A stretch of DNA of 64,000 nt, taken from positions 62,001-126,000 of the forward strand of contig NZ_JADKPO010000003.1 of the NCBI RefSeq assembly GCF_015352445.1. The letters are read 5' to 3'. This document shows positions 1 through 7,932 of the stretch, in pieces. The number at the start of each line of letters is the position of its first letter. The stretch's first letter is position 1. The stretch comes from Nocardioides agariphilus. Lineage in GTDB: Bacteria; Actinomycetota; Actinomycetes; Propionibacteriales; Nocardioidaceae. A program made the translations under genes and the position numbers. The notes under the pieces are model-generated. The model was not told the origin of the DNA, made no database searches, and saw only the letters and a program-made list of their open reading frames with translations.

Positions 1-785
1 GACTCGGCGAGCCACTCGGGCAGCCGGGAGGAGAAGGCGTCGAAGCCGTGGACGTCGACGTACCACGCGACGTCTCCTACCAGCGTGTGCCACCAGTCCT
101 GTGCCGCGAAGGAGTTGCCGTAGCCATCGCTGGCCAGGAGCACCAGGTCCGCATCGGCGCTGTCGGGCAGCTCGGCGAACCGGAAGTCGTGCGGTGCCGA
201 GTCGAGGCACAGGCTGGTCGTCGCGTTGGCGATCAGCCGCGCGTCCCCTGGCACGGGGCGCACCGCGAAGCCGTGGCTGCGCACGAGTGCGTCGCCGTCG
301 CCGATCTGGGCCAGACGCACACCGGAGTCGCTCACGAGCGCCACGAGCAAGGTGGCTCCGTAGGCGACCAGAGGGCTGCCGTAGAGAGGACCGCCGGCGA
401 CCGACTCCTCGTCCGGCGTGAACGGGTGCTCCGCAAGGTGAGCCAGGACCGCTGCTCGCCACCGGTCCACGATCATCGGCGCCGAGGCGCGCAGGAGCTG
501 CTCGTCGTACGCCGCGGCGACACCGAGGCGCTCCACGAGGAGCTCGACGGCGACGTCGACGGCGAGCTGGGCACCGGCTTGGGATCGCACGTAGCGTGCG
601 CCGCCGTGACCGTCGGAGACGGCCACCACCCACGTCGGCTCAGCACCCAAGGCGGTCAGGACAGATCGGACGGCATCCTGGTTGGGCCCGTGCTCCCCGT
701 GCGAGGAACCTCGACGGGACGCGGACGTGGCCTGCCAGCTGCCGACGGCGGGCAGCTCGGGCAGCTCGGTCTGCGGCTCGGTCAC
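1..785 (-). CDS. PP2C-family Ser/Thr protein phosphatase (3' end cut by window edge)
   Basis: This frame reads open from a GTG at 785 to the window edge, so the C-terminus is missing; about 261 residues are visible. Metal-binding and core motifs of PP2C (PPM) phosphatases are seen in order: HGPNQDA near residue 32, SDGHGG near 57, GATLLVALV near the middle, AQIGDGDAL, and LLASDGYGNSF towards the C-terminus. The enzyme should remove phosphate from Ser/Thr residues in the cytosol using Mn/Mg. The GTG overlaps the TGA of the upstream vWA gene by four bases (GTGA), so the two are translationally coupled. With the divergent kinase next door they make a phosphatase-vWA-kinase triad. The family assignment is confident; the substrate is unknown. 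Confidence 0.85.
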   Translation of the reverse strand, partial: MTEPQTELPELPAVGSWQATSASRRGSSHGEHGPNQDAVRSVLTALGAEPTWVVAVSDGHGGARYVRSQAGAQLAVDVAVELLVERLGVAAAYDEQLLRASAPMIVDRWRAAVLAHLAEHPFTPDEESVAGGPLYGSPLVAYGATLLVALVSDSGVRLAQIGDGDALVRSHGFAVRPVPGDARLIANATTSLCLDSAPHDFRFAELPDSADADLVLLASDGYGNSFAAQDWWHTLVGDVAWYVDVHGFDAFSSRLPEWLAE

Positions 786-1459
786 CACACGACGTCCTCC
801 GCCTGGTCGGTCCACGCGGTGGCGATCTGCACCGGCGGCGGACCCGGTGGCGAGATGGAGGACGCGGCGCGGGCGACGTGGACGGTCGCCCAGCGCAGCG
901 CCATCATCAGCTGCTCGGGGTTGGAGGCGGTGACGGGCTCGATCGTCGGGTCGCCGATGAACCTGCTCAGGGTGTCGTAGGCCGCGTCCTGTCCGATGGC
1001 AACGGCCATCCGGACCGAGCTGGCGCCCCATGGCAGGGCCAGGAGCCGGTCGAGAGCCTCGGCGAAGTCGTCGGTGGGCATGCCGTCGGAGACCAGGACG
1101 ACAGCCGGCGGCAGCGCGCGCTCCTCCATCGGCGGGACGGTCAGCACGGTCGCGAGAAGGTCGAGGGCAGCGCCGAGATCGGTGTAGCCGCCCGGCTGGA
1201 GATCCTGCCAGTCCAGGGCGTCGGGTGCGGTCGGGTGCTCGACGTGCCAGCGCGCACCTGTCGAGAATCCGATGGCCCGCACGAGCAGCTCGGCATGCGG
1301 GTTGTTGTCCGAGGTCTCCGCCAGCTGAGGGAGGACCTCGCGGATCGCGGTGTTCAGCGCGGTCATCTTCCCGCTCGCCGCCATCGATCCCGAGCAGTCC
1401 GCGAGCAGGACGAAGTGCAGCGGGCGGCGGGCGAGCTGGGCGCCCGGGCGCTCGGTCAT
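782..1459 (-). CDS. von Willebrand factor type A domain protein (TerY-like)
   Basis: About 225 residues. A single vWA domain begins almost at once: a hydrophobic strand (HFVLLAD) leads into the MIDAS metal-site motif DCSGSM at residues 21-26. A later GGYTDLGAAL supplies the conserved Thr and VVLVSDGMPTDD the conserved Asp. There is no signal peptide or membrane segment, so it is cytosolic. The ATG at 1459 has GGAGG about six bases upstream, which is why I prefer it to longer in-frame starts. The short single-domain vWA, coupled to PP2C and divergent from a kinase, matches the TerY-P triad architecture. In such triads the vWA protein is thought to act as a metal-dependent adaptor; that role is inferred here. 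Confidence 0.85.
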   Translation of the reverse strand: MTERPGAQLARRPLHFVLLADCSGSMAASGKMTALNTAIREVLPQLAETSDNNPHAELLVRAIGFSTGARWHVEHPTAPDALDWQDLQPGGYTDLGAALDLLATVLTVPPMEERALPPAVVLVSDGMPTDDFAEALDRLLALPWGASSVRMAVAIGQDAAYDTLSRFIGDPTIEPVTASNPEQLMMALRWATVHVARAASSISPPGPPPVQIATAWTDQAEDVVW

Positions 1460-1530
1460 GGTCGCCTCCGGTTTCGGGTGCGCGATGATCCCTGTGTACG
1501 TGATGATGCTGCAGCGATGCACAAGGAGGG

Positions 1531-2823
1531 GTGAGAGTGCTGCCGGTGGGGACGCAGCTGGTGCTGCCACGTCACGGTGGCTCGTGGCGGGTCGGCGTGC
1601 TGCTCGGCGAGGGCGGCCAGGGCGCCGTGCACCAGCTCGACTCCCTCGACGGCCGGCCGTCCCTGGCACTGAAGTGGTACCGGCCCGAGAGCGCCCATCC
1701 CGACCAGCGGGTGGCGCTGACCCGGCTGGCCCAGCTGCCCGCGCCGTCCGACAGCTTCCTGTGGCCCCTGGAGGTGCTCGACGGTCCCGAGGGAGGCTTC
1801 GGCTACGTGATGCCGCTGCGGCCCTCGTCCTACCTGCCGATCGCGGACCTCCTCACCGGGCGCGCCGACGCGTCGTTCTCCGCGGTCGCCCGGCTCTGCA
1901 TGGGCCTGGCCGACTCGTTCCTGAGGCTGCACGCCCAGGGTCTGTGCTACCGCGACATCAGCCTGGGCAACGTGTTCTTCGACCCGACGACCGGCCTCCC
2001 GCTGATCTGCGACAACGACAACGTGGGCATTGACGGGCACGAGCCTGCTCGAGTGCTCGGCACCTCGCGGTTCATGGCCCCTGAGGTGGTCCGCGGCGAG
2101 GCGCAGCCGTCCACGGCGACCGACCTCTACTCCCTGGCCGTGCTGCTCTTCTACTTGCTGATGTTCCACCATCCCCTGCAGGGACGTCGCGAGCTCGCCT
2201 ATGCCTGTTTCGACCGGGAGGCTGAGAAGGAGCTGTTCGGCACCCAGCCGCTGTTCGTCTTCGACCCGCTTGACCACTCGAACGCACCCGACCCCGCCAT
2301 CCATGGCTCGGTGCTGGAGTACTGGGCGCTCTACCCGCCCTACATCCGCGACGACTTCGTCCGCGCGTTCACCGCAGGACTCGACAAGCCGGCTCAGCGG
2401 GTTCGCGAGGGCCTGTGGCGCTCGCACCTCTCCCGGCTTCTCGACGGCGTGATGGTCTGCAGCTGCGGCCGCGAGAACCTCACCGACGACGGCATTCCCA
2501 TGGGGCCGTGCTGGGCGTGCAAGCGTGACCTGCGGCTGCCCGTCCGGCTCACCTTCGGTCCGCGCGTGCTCGTCCTCAACGCCGGCACCCGGGTGACCCG
2601 CCATCACCTGCGCCGCGACTATGCCTACGACGACGCCGTCGCCGAGGTCGTCTCGCACCCCTCCCGGCCCGACCTGTGGGGTCTGCGCAACCTGACCGAG
2701 CGCACCTGGAAGGCCACCGCCCCGGACGGCAGCGCGCAGGAGGTTCCCCCGGGCCGAAGCCTCGGACTCGTCGTCGGCACGAAGATCGACTTCGGACCTG
2801 CGATCGGCAAGCTTGCGGGCTGA
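1531..2823 (+). CDS. Ser/Thr protein kinase with C-terminal zinc ribbon (TerY-P triad kinase)
   Basis: 430 residues from GTG 1531, with AAGGAGGGG immediately upstream. The kinase fold is visible as a glycine-rich loop GEGGQGAV (26-33), a lysine in LALKWY (K48), the catalytic loop YRDISLGNVFF (D142, N147) and a DND in place of DFG (161-163). After the kinase lobe there is a C4 zinc-ribbon pattern with Cys at about 310, 312, 327 and 330, followed by a beta-rich tail of about 95 residues. There are no transmembrane or PASTA domains, unlike PknB-type kinases. It sits head-to-head with the vWA/PP2C pair with only 71 bases between them. The DND variant of the metal motif is unusual but does not by itself imply inactivity. 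The target protein is unknown. Confidence 0.85.
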   Translation: MRVLPVGTQLVLPRHGGSWRVGVLLGEGGQGAVHQLDSLDGRPSLALKWYRPESAHPDQRVALTRLAQLPAPSDSFLWPLEVLDGPEGGFGYVMPLRPSSYLPIADLLTGRADASFSAVARLCMGLADSFLRLHAQGLCYRDISLGNVFFDPTTGLPLICDNDNVGIDGHEPARVLGTSRFMAPEVVRGEAQPSTATDLYSLAVLLFYLLMFHHPLQGRRELAYACFDREAEKELFGTQPLFVFDPLDHSNAPDPAIHGSVLEYWALYPPYIRDDFVRAFTAGLDKPAQRVREGLWRSHLSRLLDGVMVCSCGRENLTDDGIPMGPCWACKRDLRLPVRLTFGPRVLVLNAGTRVTRHHLRRDYAYDDAVAEVVSHPSRPDLWGLRNLTERTWKATAPDGSAQEVPPGRSLGLVVGTKIDFGPAIGKLAG

Positions 2824-2825
2824 GG

Positions 2826-3779
2826 TCATGCTCGCCCTCCTGCCAGCTCGGCGACGGCCTCGGCGAACGCCCGGTTGCGCGGCCCGACCTGGATCCGGCG
2901 GCCGGCCATCTCCACGACCGAGACGCTGCCGACCTCGGTTCGCACCTCGCTCCAGGGTGCGCTGACGGCCTGGTCGAACTTGGGTCGCCGCATGTTGAGC
3001 ACGTAGGGAACGTGCTCGAGACCGGTGCTGGTGGCGGCCAGCGCACCGAACTTCGCCGCGGAGGTCAGGCCACGCGCCGCCAGGGCGCCGGCCGCGCCGG
3101 CAATGGCCCACCCGACCGGCGGTGTCACGACCAGTGCGACCGTCAGGCCGATGAGCACCACAGCGGTGGCCGCGGCGAACGCGGGCAGCGGGATGCCGGC
3201 GTAGGTCTGCACGACGCCGAGAACGGGCTCGCCTGTCGTGGACCGTTCGTGAACCTTGCGCAGTCTGCGGTTGGGCTTCGGCCAGGCCAACTCCGTGGCA
3301 CTGTTGCGGCTGTCCCTGCCGGCGACGACGGGCGTCGGTTGTGGCGGCAGGGCGGTCTCATCGACTGCTGGAGTGGTGCTGGCAGGCGGGCGCGAGGCCA
3401 CGTGCTCGACCTGGGCCGCGGGCGGCCAGTCCGTGACGGCCAGGTGATCGTGGCCAAGAGCCGCCGCCCAGGTGCGCGTGGCGCGCTCGGCCGTCTGCGG
3501 CGACCAGCCACGCGCCGCGGCGAGCTCGGAGCTCAGGTTGGCCAGAGAGGACGCGGTCAGCGGCGATATCCGCGTCATCCTCATGGGCAGGTGCTCCTCG
3601 GCGGCGACGACGACCTGGTGGATCTCGCGACGCAGGTCGCGCGAGCGCTCCGGCCCGAGTGCCTCCTCGACGAGCAGTCGTAGCTGGCTCGGGTGCAGGG
3701 GCGTCGGCGCGGCAGCCACGGTCGCACGCAACGCCTCGAGCAGGGCGCTGGTGTCCCGGGGCTGCTCGGTCATCCGCAT
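2826..3779 (-). CDS. Hypothetical membrane protein next to the kinase triad
   Basis: 317 residues, not assigned to a family I can name with certainty. The N-terminal 110 residues are a soluble helical region (LLVEEALGPERSRDLRREIH, later TAERATRTWAAALG). A Pro/Thr-rich linker follows. Then come two adjacent hydrophobic segments, FAAATAVVLIGLTVALVV and PVGWAIAGAAGALAARG, and a C-terminal region of about 110 residues ending near GRRIQVGPRNRAFAEAVAELAGG. The gene converges on the kinase with only two bases between the stop codons. Proximity suggests a membrane partner or target of the triad, but this is only inference. Start alternatives are ATG 3779 and ATG 3773. Confidence 0.6.
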   Translation of the reverse strand: MRMTEQPRDTSALLEALRATVAAAPTPLHPSQLRLLVEEALGPERSRDLRREIHQVVVAAEEHLPMRMTRISPLTASSLANLSSELAAARGWSPQTAERATRTWAAALGHDHLAVTDWPPAAQVEHVASRPPASTTPAVDETALPPQPTPVVAGRDSRNSATELAWPKPNRRLRKVHERSTTGEPVLGVVQTYAGIPLPAFAAATAVVLIGLTVALVVTPPVGWAIAGAAGALAARGLTSAAKFGALAATSTGLEHVPYVLNMRRPKFDQAVSAPWSEVRTEVGSVSVVEMAGRRIQVGPRNRAFAEAVAELAGGRA

Positions 3780-3982
3780 GTCCGTTCAGGTCGCGCGACG
3801 CCACCACAGGCAGACGCTTCGGCCCATTGTGGTCGTAGGCACTGAGGGCGCGCTGAGGTTGGGGTCCGACGCGCCGTTGTCGGCAGTCCTCAGGCGCGTG
3901 CTCGACACCCATGCGTCGGACCATCCCTGCTCTCGCTCAGGCGCATCAGCAACGTGCGCACGGACTCGAAGGTGCGACCTGC

Positions 3983-5086
3983 CTAGGCCAAGGCGCCGAG
4001 TGCCGATCCCAGGAGTAGGCACATCACGAACGCCCAACCCCCGGTCAACCGGCGGCCATCGCCCTTCGTCCAGGCTGGGCCGTGCGGGCGTCCGAGCGCG
4101 AAGAAGACAGGTGCCGCCAGCGGCGAGAGCACGAACATCAGCCAGAACCACGCCCATTTCGTGCCCCGCCTCGGCTCCGCGCCGACGACGAGTACGCGCA
4201 CCGACAGGAGGAACAGCGCACCGAAGAACCACACCAGCCCTCCGGTCACCCGCCAGCCGGCGACGTGAGCGGTGATCCCGCTGCGATCGACGAAGTACGT
4301 CGGCTCGACGCGGAGCTGGCTGCTACCCCGTCGCAAGTACGTCGCCACGTCCCCGCGGATGTAGCCCGTGACCCCGGACTGGCTCGCCTCGTCCAACTGG
4401 CGTCCCCGAAGCTGCGCCACCTCGGTGTAGTAGTCCAGACCGTCGTGCGACCAACGCAGCTCCAAGGTGGCAAAGCCAGTGCTCCCCTCCCGCATTCCTC
4501 CCGCGACCTCGACCACGCCTACCTCGCCGGACGAGATCTGCTGCTCGAGGCTGTGGAGGTCGGACTCCCGCTGACTGCCGACCGCGAACGCGGCGAGCAG
4601 GGCACACCAAGCCAGGAACAGCGCCCACGTCAGCAGCTCCGACACGTGCCGCTTGCGGGTGCCCACACCTCCGGCGACCAGCAGCAGGCCCATGGCGCCA
4701 CCCGCGAGCCGACCCGGCAGGTCGCCGTACTTCGTCAGGCGTGCGTCGCCCGGATCGTCCGGGTCGTAGTAGACCGTGGCATCGCTCCCCCAGTGGTACA
4801 CGCACAGTCTGGAGTCGTGCTCGGTGACCCGGTACCTCTCACCGTCGACCTCATAGGCCACGGTCGGGTAGCAGCTGTCTGCTGCGAGGTCGCCTCCGAT
4901 CGCGACGACCGACCCCGAGACGGTCGTCGAGGGTGCCGTGAGAAGGGAGAGGCCGCTCAGCAGGAGGAGAGCGAGCGCCGACAGCAGCAGGCTGAGCGTC
5001 ACACGCTTCCGGAGCCTGTTGGGCCGATCCGACTCGTCCACGGCCACCTTGGTCGGGGAGCGGTCGACCGCAGTCGCGTCCCGCAC
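3983..5086 (-). CDS. DUF3592-like membrane protein
   Basis: About 367 residues from GTG 5086; GTG 5041, with a weak AAGGTGG upstream, is an equally possible start. A first hydrophobic segment (LSLLLSALALLLLSGLSL) leads into an extracytoplasmic domain containing VAYEVDGERYRVTE and VYYDPDDPGDARL, which is typical of DUF3592 proteins. At least four more membrane segments follow (LLVAGGVG; LTWALFLAWCALLAAFAVG; GGLVWFFGALFLLSVRVLVV; AWFWLMFVLSPLAAPVFFALG) with a terminal GWAFVMCLLLGSALGALA. A second YTEV/GYIRGDVATYLRR segment looks like a repeat of the extracytoplasmic domain. The function of the family is unknown. A 203-base spacer at 3780-3982 upstream of the stop holds nothing I can recognise. 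Confidence 0.6.
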   Translation of the reverse strand: MRDATAVDRSPTKVAVDESDRPNRLRKRVTLSLLLSALALLLLSGLSLLTAPSTTVSGSVVAIGGDLAADSCYPTVAYEVDGERYRVTEHDSRLCVYHWGSDATVYYDPDDPGDARLTKYGDLPGRLAGGAMGLLLVAGGVGTRKRHVSELLTWALFLAWCALLAAFAVGSQRESDLHSLEQQISSGEVGVVEVAGGMREGSTGFATLELRWSHDGLDYYTEVAQLRGRQLDEASQSGVTGYIRGDVATYLRRGSSQLRVEPTYFVDRSGITAHVAGWRVTGGLVWFFGALFLLSVRVLVVGAEPRRGTKWAWFWLMFVLSPLAAPVFFALGRPHGPAWTKGDGRRLTGGWAFVMCLLLGSALGALA

Positions 5087-5111
5087 GAGCGCATTGTCGC
5101 AGTTCTCGGGC

Positions 5112-6128
5112 TCAGCGGCGCCAGCGCGCGTGCATCCCCTGCATGACGCGCACGTCGCCGAGGTACCGCTTGGCCATCTTGGCCACGACCGTGTAGTTGG
5201 TGTCCACCACGTTCGCGACCGGGGTGAGCGCGGTCTGGGAGACCAGCTGGTAGGCATCCATGTCGGAGAGGCCCGTGAGCTCTTGCACCCAGCGGACCAG
5301 CTCGGTGTGCGCGATCCGGAAGGCGTCCTCGAGCGGGCGCGTCGAGCCGGTGGTCATGATGAACTCGTCGTCCTCGAGCCGCGGCCACGGCGTCGGGCTG
5401 CCGCCCTTGATCAGGTCCAGCACCAGCACGGTGTCCATGGCGCACTCGACCGCGACCCCGCAGGTCTCCCCTTCGCCCTGGCGGGCATGGCCGTCCCCGA
5501 GGCTGAACAGCGCGCCCGGAACGTTGACCCCGAGGTAGCAGGTCGTGCCGGCCCGCATCTCGGGGGTGTCCATGTTGCCGCCCCAACTGCCCGGCGTCAG
5601 TGACGAGCGCACCTCCCCCAGGGCCGGGGCGACCCCGACCGTTCCGTGCATCGCGTCCAGCGGCAGGTCGACGGTGTACGGCGAGTCGAGGGCGTCGTAC
5701 CTCACGACCCCGGCGGCGTTGTCGATCTCGTAGACCCACGTACGTTCGGGCAGCGGCGGGTGCAGCATCGCGGTGTACGTCGTGGCGGTCAGCGAGCCGA
5801 ACAACGGGACGGTCGAGCTCACTCCCCGGCCGCCACGCGGGACGATCGAGCGGAAGTGCACGACCAGCGTGTCGCCCGGCTCGGCGCCCTCGACGTAGAA
5901 CGGTCCGGTCTGCGGGTTGAGGAAGCGCGGGTCGCACACCTGCGATGGCAGGTCGGCCGTCGTCCGCACCCGCCCGGCGAAGCAGTCGAGCGTCCACGTC
6001 GAGACGGTGGTGCCGGGCCGCACGCTCACCAACGGTTCGAACCCGCCGAAGGTGTACGCCAGCTTGGCCGGGTCACCTTCGGCGTCGGGCTCGAACCTCA
6101 AGACGTCGCTGTCGCTGGTAGCGGTCAC
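5112..6128 (-). CDS. Acetamidase/formamidase family amidohydrolase
   Basis: 338 residues, a normal length for the family. Conserved blocks are VYVEGAEPGDTL-like FYVEGAEPGDTLVV, PGSWGGNMDTPEM, YLGVNVPGALFSLGDGHA, and QGEGETCGVAVECAM, where family members carry their metal and active-site residues. The enzyme should hydrolyse a small amide or formamide to ammonia and an acid in the cytosol. Its ATG overlaps the TGA of the permease by four bases, so it is the second gene of the permease operon that faces away from the microcompartment operon. That position suggests it processes the imported compound, perhaps freeing an amine or ammonia. The true substrate cannot be read from the sequence. Confidence 0.85.
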   Translation of the reverse strand: MTATSDSDVLRFEPDAEGDPAKLAYTFGGFEPLVSVRPGTTVSTWTLDCFAGRVRTTADLPSQVCDPRFLNPQTGPFYVEGAEPGDTLVVHFRSIVPRGGRGVSSTVPLFGSLTATTYTAMLHPPLPERTWVYEIDNAAGVVRYDALDSPYTVDLPLDAMHGTVGVAPALGEVRSSLTPGSWGGNMDTPEMRAGTTCYLGVNVPGALFSLGDGHARQGEGETCGVAVECAMDTVLVLDLIKGGSPTPWPRLEDDEFIMTTGSTRPLEDAFRIAHTELVRWVQELTGLSDMDAYQLVSQTALTPVANVVDTNYTVVAKMAKRYLGDVRVMQGMHARWRR

Positions 6129-7699
6129 TTCCGCTCGTGGGCCTCCTCGAACACCGTCCGGCCGATGGCGCGGTAGACCTCAGGGCTGCGAGAGCGCAGG
6201 AGCAAGACGCCGAGCAGGCCGACGACGAACGTCGCGACGACCAGCCAGGGGATCAGGTCGAAGAACAGCGATCCGGCCGCCAGGCCACCGGCGAACTGGA
6301 TGTTGTCGATCAGCAGCCACACCACGTAGAGCATCCCGATGCCGCCGAGGGCAGGGATGACGCCGGTGGTCAGCAGGCTGCCCGGGTGCACCTTCTTGAC
6401 GTGGAAGTACCAGATGACCGCCAGGCAGGTGATCGCCTGCACGATCAGGATCGCCATCGTGCCCAGGATCGCCAGGAGGCCGTACTGGAAGATGTAGGCG
6501 CCCGTGAACGGGTCGTCTCCGTTGGTCGTCAGGACGTAGAAGCCCAGGGTGAACACCAAGGTGATCACGCTCTGGGTCACCGACGCGATGTGCGGGGTGT
6601 GGTGGGTGCCGTGGGTGCGGCCCAGCGTGTTCTTGGTGGCCGGCAGCTCACGGCCGATCGCGTAGAGGTAACGGCTCGCCGCGGTGTGGAAGGCCAGCCC
6701 GCAGGCGAAGGACCCGACGACGATGAGGAACAGGTAGATGTCGCCGATGAACGAGCCGCCGAGCTTGTCCTCGGCCAGGTCGACCCACAGACCGATGGAG
6801 TCGGTGTTGGCCTTCTCGATCGAGGTCGCCTTGCCGTTGCCGGCGATCATCATCCAGGACACGAACGTGTAGAAGGTGCCCAGTCCGATGACGGCGATCA
6901 GAGTCGCCCGCGGCACGATGTGGCGGGGGTTGCGCGACTCCTCGCCGTAGACCGCGGTCGTCTCGAAGCCGACCCACGACCAGAAGGCGAAGAACACGCC
7001 GATGGCAGCGCTGCCGGCAGCGATCGTGGTCCCATCGATCGACAGGCCCATGCCGCCGCCTGCCTCCAGGGACTTGAAAGCGTTCAGCGGGTTGATCGCC
7101 TCGGGCACCATCCCGTCGGGTCCACCACCGGAGAACAGCACCGAGAACGCGAGGGCCAGCAGCAGGACCACCTCGCACACCAAGGTGACACCCAAGAACG
7201 CCGCTGCGATGTTGATGTCGAAGTAGCCGAACAGGCCGATCACCACGATGCCGACGATGGCGATCAGCAGCCAGTTGACGTCCGTGTCGAACCAGCGGTT
7301 GAGGGCGTCATTGGTGAAGTAGGAGAAGATGCCGATGAGCGAGCCCTCGAAGACGACGTAGGCCATCGTCGCGAGTGCGCCGGTCGCCATGCCCCACACC
7401 TGCCCCAGGCCATGGGTGATGAAGCCGTAGAACGCGCCGGCCGTGGTGATGTGGCGGGCCATCGCGATGAACCCGATCGTGAAGAGGGTCAACACGATCG
7501 TTGCCACCAGGAAGCCGGCCGGTGCTCCGAGTCCGTTGCCGTAGCCGATCGCGATGGGGGTGTTGCCGGTCATCGCGGTGATCGGTGCGGCGTTGGCCAC
7601 GGCGATGAACAGGACTCCGCCCAGCCCGATCGCCCCCGCCTTCAGCGCGTTGGCGTGCGGAACCGGCGCCAGATCGCGTTCCTTCTCGCTGCTCGACAC
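6125..7699 (-). CDS. APC-superfamily amino acid/amine permease
   Basis: 524 residues with about twelve to fourteen membrane segments. The first helix has the APC signature AIGLGGVLFIAVANAAPITA with the unwound GLGG substrate loop, and later helices include the aromatic FWSWVGFETTAVYGEE region. It begins at GTG 7699 with GGACGGAG nine bases upstream. The gene diverges from the phospholyase/shell operon across 233 bases, the same arrangement as the permease of mycobacterial RMM microcompartment loci. It is therefore the likely importer of the amino-alcohol or amine that feeds the compartment. Downstream and overlapping is the amidase. The substrate is inferred from context only. Confidence 0.85.
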   Translation of the reverse strand: MSSSEKERDLAPVPHANALKAGAIGLGGVLFIAVANAAPITAMTGNTPIAIGYGNGLGAPAGFLVATIVLTLFTIGFIAMARHITTAGAFYGFITHGLGQVWGMATGALATMAYVVFEGSLIGIFSYFTNDALNRWFDTDVNWLLIAIVGIVVIGLFGYFDINIAAAFLGVTLVCEVVLLLALAFSVLFSGGGPDGMVPEAINPLNAFKSLEAGGGMGLSIDGTTIAAGSAAIGVFFAFWSWVGFETTAVYGEESRNPRHIVPRATLIAVIGLGTFYTFVSWMMIAGNGKATSIEKANTDSIGLWVDLAEDKLGGSFIGDIYLFLIVVGSFACGLAFHTAASRYLYAIGRELPATKNTLGRTHGTHHTPHIASVTQSVITLVFTLGFYVLTTNGDDPFTGAYIFQYGLLAILGTMAILIVQAITCLAVIWYFHVKKVHPGSLLTTGVIPALGGIGMLYVVWLLIDNIQFAGGLAAGSLFFDLIPWLVVATFVVGLLGVLLLRSRSPEVYRAIGRTVFEEAHERK

Positions 7700-7723
7700 G
7701 TGTCACTCCGTCCTATCGGGCCC

Positions 7724-7735
7724 GTCTGGGCAGAC
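7724..7735. promoter_or_regulatory. Candidate operator palindrome in permease promoter region
   Basis: A 12-base palindrome (GTCTG-GG-CAGAC) lies 25 bases upstream of the permease start. The pentamer CAGAC/GTCTG recurs on the other side of the intergenic region: CAGACC at 7889-7894 overlaps the proposed -35 box, and GGTCTG is at 7940-7945. GntR/HutC regulators bind short palindromes of the GGTCTAGACC kind, and such a regulator is encoded at 14991. The assignment to that regulator is inference. Confidence 0.35.
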
Positions 7736-7883
7736 AGCAGCAAACCGAATAGGCCCCTTCGTGACCGATTGAGTGCAGACCCATTCGCTGTGTCCCAAGC
7801 CACCTTGCGGCATGCTGCCAGCGGACACGTGCTGTGGCAAGGGGTGCAACCGACGTACTTTCCGGGGGATGGTCCGGAACCTG

Positions 7884-7913
7884 TTGACCAGACCGTAGAG
7901 AACCTGTTACATA
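7884..7913 (+). promoter_or_regulatory. Candidate promoter for the microcompartment operon
   Basis: TTGACC at 7884-7889 and TACATA at 7908-7913 are separated by 18 bases and resemble a sigma-70-type promoter. Transcription would begin near 7920, leaving a 5' leader of about 13 bases to GTG 7933 or about 43 bases to ATG 7963. No other element of the 263-base divergent region stands out besides the CAGAC/GTCTG motifs. Confidence 0.4.
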
Positions 7914-7932
7914 CCGTATTGCAAACCATTAG

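Noticed and set aside
48-980. Long open frame on the + strand at the window start
   Set aside because: It is antisense to the PP2C and vWA genes, has a composition-driven Arg/Gly/Val-rich translation and no family motif.
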